Shown: positions 33,074-35,259 of the stretch, in pieces
How the letters are laid out: each line of letters starts with the position of its first letter
How positions within the stretch are numbered: position 1 is the stretch's first letter
Assembly (NCBI GenBank): GCA_963751355.1
Contig: CAVVVS010000120.1
Coordinates: forward strand, 1 to 35,259
Source: CAVVVS01 sp963751355
Lineage (GTDB): Bacteria > Bacteroidota > Ignavibacteria > Ignavibacteriales > Ignavibacteriaceae
Length of the DNA: 35,259 bases
Reading direction: 5' to 3'
Translations under genes and position numbers: made by a program
Notes under the pieces: model-generated
The model's input: the letters and a program-made list of their open reading frames with translations, nothing else
What the model was told of the DNA's origin: nothing
Databases searched by the model: none

Positions 33074-34513
33074 ATGCGTAAATCAAATTTTATAATTGTT
33101 GTAATCTTTTTATTAATATCTTTTAACTTGACAGCTCAAAATAAAAACGATTCTCCCTCAAACCATTACCAATTCCCTACAAATCCCCTTGTCAGAGAAA
33201 AACTTGAGCATTGGCGGGACTTAAAATTTGGGATAATAATTCATTGGGGATTATACTCGGTACCAGGTATTATCGAGTCGTGGGGTTTATGTTCCGAACC
33301 ATGGGTTCACCGCGATACTAATATCTCATATTGCGCTTACAAAAAATGGTATTGGGGATTAAAGAGTAAATTTGATCCTGTTAAATTCGATCCCGACAAG
33401 TGGGCACAAGCTGCAAAAGATGGTGGCATGCGTTATCTTGTTTTCACTACCAAACATCACGATGGTTTCTGTATGTTTGATACCAAGCAAACTGATTTTA
33501 AAATAACGAATGGACCGTTTGCAAATAATCCCAAAGCAAATGTAGCAAAATATGTTTTTCAAGCATTTCGTAATAAGGGATTTATGATTGGAGCTTATTT
33601 TTCCAAACCCGATTGGCATTGCCCTTACTATTGGTGGCCGGCATATGCTACACCAAACAGATACAATAATTATGATATTCGAAAATATCCGGAGCGCTGG
33701 AAAAAATTCCAGGATTACACATATAATCAAATTAGTGAATTAATGCATGGCTACGGAAAAATAGATATATTATGGCTGGACGGAGGGTGGGTAAGACCAT
33801 TGAAAACTGTTAACGCAGAAGTTCGATCCTGGGGTGCAGCAATTCCCCCATGGAATCAAAACATAAACATGCCTAGAATAGCAGCAATGGCAAGAAAAGC
33901 GCAACCCGGAATTCTTGTGGTTGATAGGACTGTGCATGGGAAATATGAAAATTACCGAACTCCAGAACAAACTATCCCCAAAAAAAAGCTAGACTATCCC
34001 TGGGAAAGCTGCATCACACTTGGACATGCCTGGGGTTATGTACCTAATGATCATTTTAAATCTTCTGCTAAAGTAATTCATATGCTAATTAATGTTGTTG
34101 CTAAAGGTGGAAATTTACTTTTAGGAGTTGGTCCCCGTGGAGATGGAACACTAGTAACATCTGAAGTTACAATTCTGAAGAAAATTGGTGATTGGTTAAA
34201 GGTAAACGGTAAAGCAATATACAACACACGTCCGGCAAATTTTTATCAAGATGGAAAAACATTTTTTACATTAAGTAAAGATAGTTCTACTTGTTTCGCT
34301 TTAGTAAATTTGTCCGAAAACGAAAGATTACCATCCTATGTTGAGTGGACAGGTAATTATCCAAAAGAGGGTTCGAAAATAAAACTTCTTTCCACCGATG
34401 AAAATGTAAAATGGACCAGAGCAGGTAAAGTTGTGAAAGCGGAATTGCCTGAGCAATTTATTAAAAATCATAAAGAATATCCGGCGCTCGCATTTTCGTT
34501 CAAAGTAAAATGA
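33074..34513 (+). CDS. Secreted GH29 alpha-L-fucosidase (subfamily A-like)
   Basis: This second fucosidase (479 aa) has a signal peptide (to about residue 21) and the compact barrel plus C-terminal beta-domain of GH29-A: FGIIIHWGLYSVPGI (52-66), TTKHHDGFCMFDT, nucleophile Asp236 in IDILWLDGGWVRP, and NVVAKGGNLLLGVGPRGDG. GH29-A enzymes are usually broad and act on alpha-1,2, 1,3 and 1,6 linkages, complementing the B-type enzyme at 17464. It lacks the extra C-terminal modules. AAGGAA precedes the ATG. It is the last gene of the native sequence; the foreign high-GC segment begins 47 bases after its stop. Confidence 0.94.
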   Translation: MRKSNFIIVVIFLLISFNLTAQNKNDSPSNHYQFPTNPLVREKLEHWRDLKFGIIIHWGLYSVPGIIESWGLCSEPWVHRDTNISYCAYKKWYWGLKSKFDPVKFDPDKWAQAAKDGGMRYLVFTTKHHDGFCMFDTKQTDFKITNGPFANNPKANVAKYVFQAFRNKGFMIGAYFSKPDWHCPYYWWPAYATPNRYNNYDIRKYPERWKKFQDYTYNQISELMHGYGKIDILWLDGGWVRPLKTVNAEVRSWGAAIPPWNQNINMPRIAAMARKAQPGILVVDRTVHGKYENYRTPEQTIPKKKLDYPWESCITLGHAWGYVPNDHFKSSAKVIHMLINVVAKGGNLLLGVGPRGDGTLVTSEVTILKKIGDWLKVNGKAIYNTRPANFYQDGKTFFTLSKDSSTCFALVNLSENERLPSYVEWTGNYPKEGSKIKLLSTDENVKWTRAGKVVKAELPEQFIKNHKEYPALAFSFKVK

Positions 34514-34525
34514 AGATATTGAAAT

Positions 34526-34542
34526 ATTATTAATCAAATAAT
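34526..34542 (+). terminator. Weak hairpin after the last fucosidase
   Basis: ATTATT (34526-34531) pairs with AATAAT (34537-34542) over a 5-nt loop, followed by GGTATTTTATT. It may be the terminator of the glycosidase operon, but an all-AT stem of six pairs is weak evidence. Confidence 0.25.
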
Positions 34543-34559
34543 GGTATTTTATTAATTAA

Positions 34560-34807
34560 ATTGACCCACCGTTCGCAACTCGCGTTGGTGCTCTCCACTG
34601 GCATCGCGGCCGTCGAAGCGGGCCGCAGCTACTTGATCGACGTCCGTATATAAGCCCGGACTACGAGGGCTATCCGCGATGAGAGGTTTGTAGCACACCG
34701 GGCCGACAGCATGCCGGCGTGCAGCAGGTCATCGGTTCCAAAAACAACAAGAAAAACAACGAAAGACTTCCACTCGAAAGTGAAACAGAAAACATGGGAG
34801 GACCGAA
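34560..34807. other. Foreign high-GC segment, probable chimeric join, upstream part
   Basis: Base composition jumps at about 34560 from very AT-rich to GC-rich within a few bases. A broken frame reads GIAAVEAGRSYLIDVRI and, after a 2-base slip, SPDYEGYPR then TGA (ending near 34682). This looks like the end of an unidentified proteobacterial protein, perhaps a thiamine-diphosphate enzyme. A spacer and a strong GGGAGGA site (34797-34803) before the next gene follow. It most likely came from another genome. Confidence 0.6.
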
Positions 34808-35259
34808 ATGAAAATTAGCTTCACCAGGACGCTGACTTTGTCGGCCGCCGTCGTTGCGATGACGCTCACCAGCGGCCTCGCCACCGCGGCGGACTACCCG
34901 AACAAGCGGATCACCATGTGGATCGGCTTCCGTCCGGGCGGCGCGGTCGACACCACCGGCCGTCTCGTCGCCGAGAACTGGAAAAGATCCTCGGTCAGCC
35001 GGTCGTCGCCGTGCAGAAGACCGGCGGCGGCGGCACCGTGATGGCCTCGCAGCTCGTCAACGCCAAGCCGGACGGCTATACCATCGGCATGGGCGCCAGC
35101 GCCGCCTACACGCTAACCCCACTCCTGAACAAGAAGCTCTCCTACAAGATCGACGATTTCCAGCACCTTGCGACCCTGAGCTCGCCGTCCGACGCTATCG
35201 TCGTCAAGAAGGACAGCCCCTGGAACAGCAATGAAAATGAAGCTGAAAGGCTACATAAA
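34808..35259 (+). CDS. TctC-type tricarboxylate-transport solute-binding protein, partial and frameshifted
   Basis: The start MKISFTRTLTLSAAVVAMTLTSGLATAADYPNKRITMWIG is cut here only for reading: it comprises a signal peptide and the first strand of the TctC/Bug family. Bug proteins are periplasmic and bind carboxylates. FRPGGAVDTTGRLVAEN is followed by a missing base near 34979; restoring it gives EKILGQPVVAVQKTGGGG, then NAKPDGYTIGMGASAAYTL, all diagnostic of the family. The frame then stays open to the window end (35259). The last residues (NSNENEAERLHK) no longer look like TctC and the final ~35 bases are AT-rich again. The deletion could be a sequencing error or decay; gene content and composition point to a proteobacterium. 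Confidence 0.75.

Noticed and set aside
34560..35259. Genomic island acquired by horizontal transfer
   Set aside because: No integration marks, a start inside a gene, and several frame errors make an assembly chimera more likely; kept as a finding with the test that would reverse this.
1..35259. CRISPR arrays, tRNA/rRNA genes, transposases, phage or toxin-antitoxin genes
   Set aside because: Looked for on both strands; no regular repeat-spacer pattern, cloverleaf, rRNA stretch or mobile-element protein was recognised.

Overview
The window is AT-rich (roughly one-third G+C by eye) and looks like a Bacteroidota/Ignavibacteria-type bacterium. The clues are weak or absent Shine-Dalgarno sequences, TTG and GTG starts (crcB, the AraC regulator, fucD, the KDF dehydrogenase), a Bacteroidota-style AraC regulator, and secreted glycosidases of families GH29, GH20, GH92 and GH3 with C-terminal carbohydrate-binding modules. 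No 16S rRNA, tRNA or other placing marker was seen, so taxonomy is inference. From about base 34560 the sequence changes abruptly to high-GC, proteobacteria-like DNA, which I read as a probable assembly chimera.

Layout. (1) 1-485: C-terminal end of a MacB-type ABC permease. (2) 696-1580, minus strand: a fluoride-response unit of fluoride riboswitch, CrcB/FluC channel and a DUF190 PII-like protein. (3) About 1786-2204: decayed C-terminal relic of a GH92 alpha-mannosidase. (4) 2668-5592: a GluP/NagP-like sugar/H+ symporter and a ROK-family sugar kinase. (5) 5865-6740 (or 6800), minus: an AraC-family regulator, divergent from the fucose operon across a short region with a tandem half-site repeat. 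(6) 6923-16138, plus: a catabolic run encoding the non-phosphorylating route from L-fucose to pyruvate and L-lactate (FucP symporter, mutarotase, L-fucose dehydrogenase, fuconolactonase, fuconate dehydratase, KDF dehydrogenase, FAH-family hydrolase), followed by LutABC, which oxidises the lactate. (7) 16327-22190, minus: three secreted proteins: a sialidase-fold protein, a GH29 fucosidase and a GH20 hexosaminidase. (8) 23295-34513, plus: five secreted proteins: an alpha/beta-hydrolase, a GH92 alpha-mannosidase, a CBM9-like protein, a GH3 glycosidase with a PA14 insert, and a second GH29 fucosidase. (9) 34560-35259: foreign high-GC segment with the start of a frameshifted TctC-type solute-binding protein.

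How it works together (inference). The secreted GH29, GH20, GH92 and GH3 enzymes strip fucose, N-acetylhexosamine, mannose and a beta-linked sugar from a fucosylated glycan such as an N-glycan or mucin-like chain. FucP imports fucose, which is oxidised to pyruvate plus lactate, and LutABC turns lactate into more pyruvate. The second symporter and the ROK kinase probably handle another released sugar. No SusC/SusD pair and no sulfatase was found in the window. The most distinctive feature is a near-identical C-terminal module on three enzymes with unrelated catalytic domains (GH29, GH20, GH92), which suggests one shared targeting or binding device for the enzyme set.
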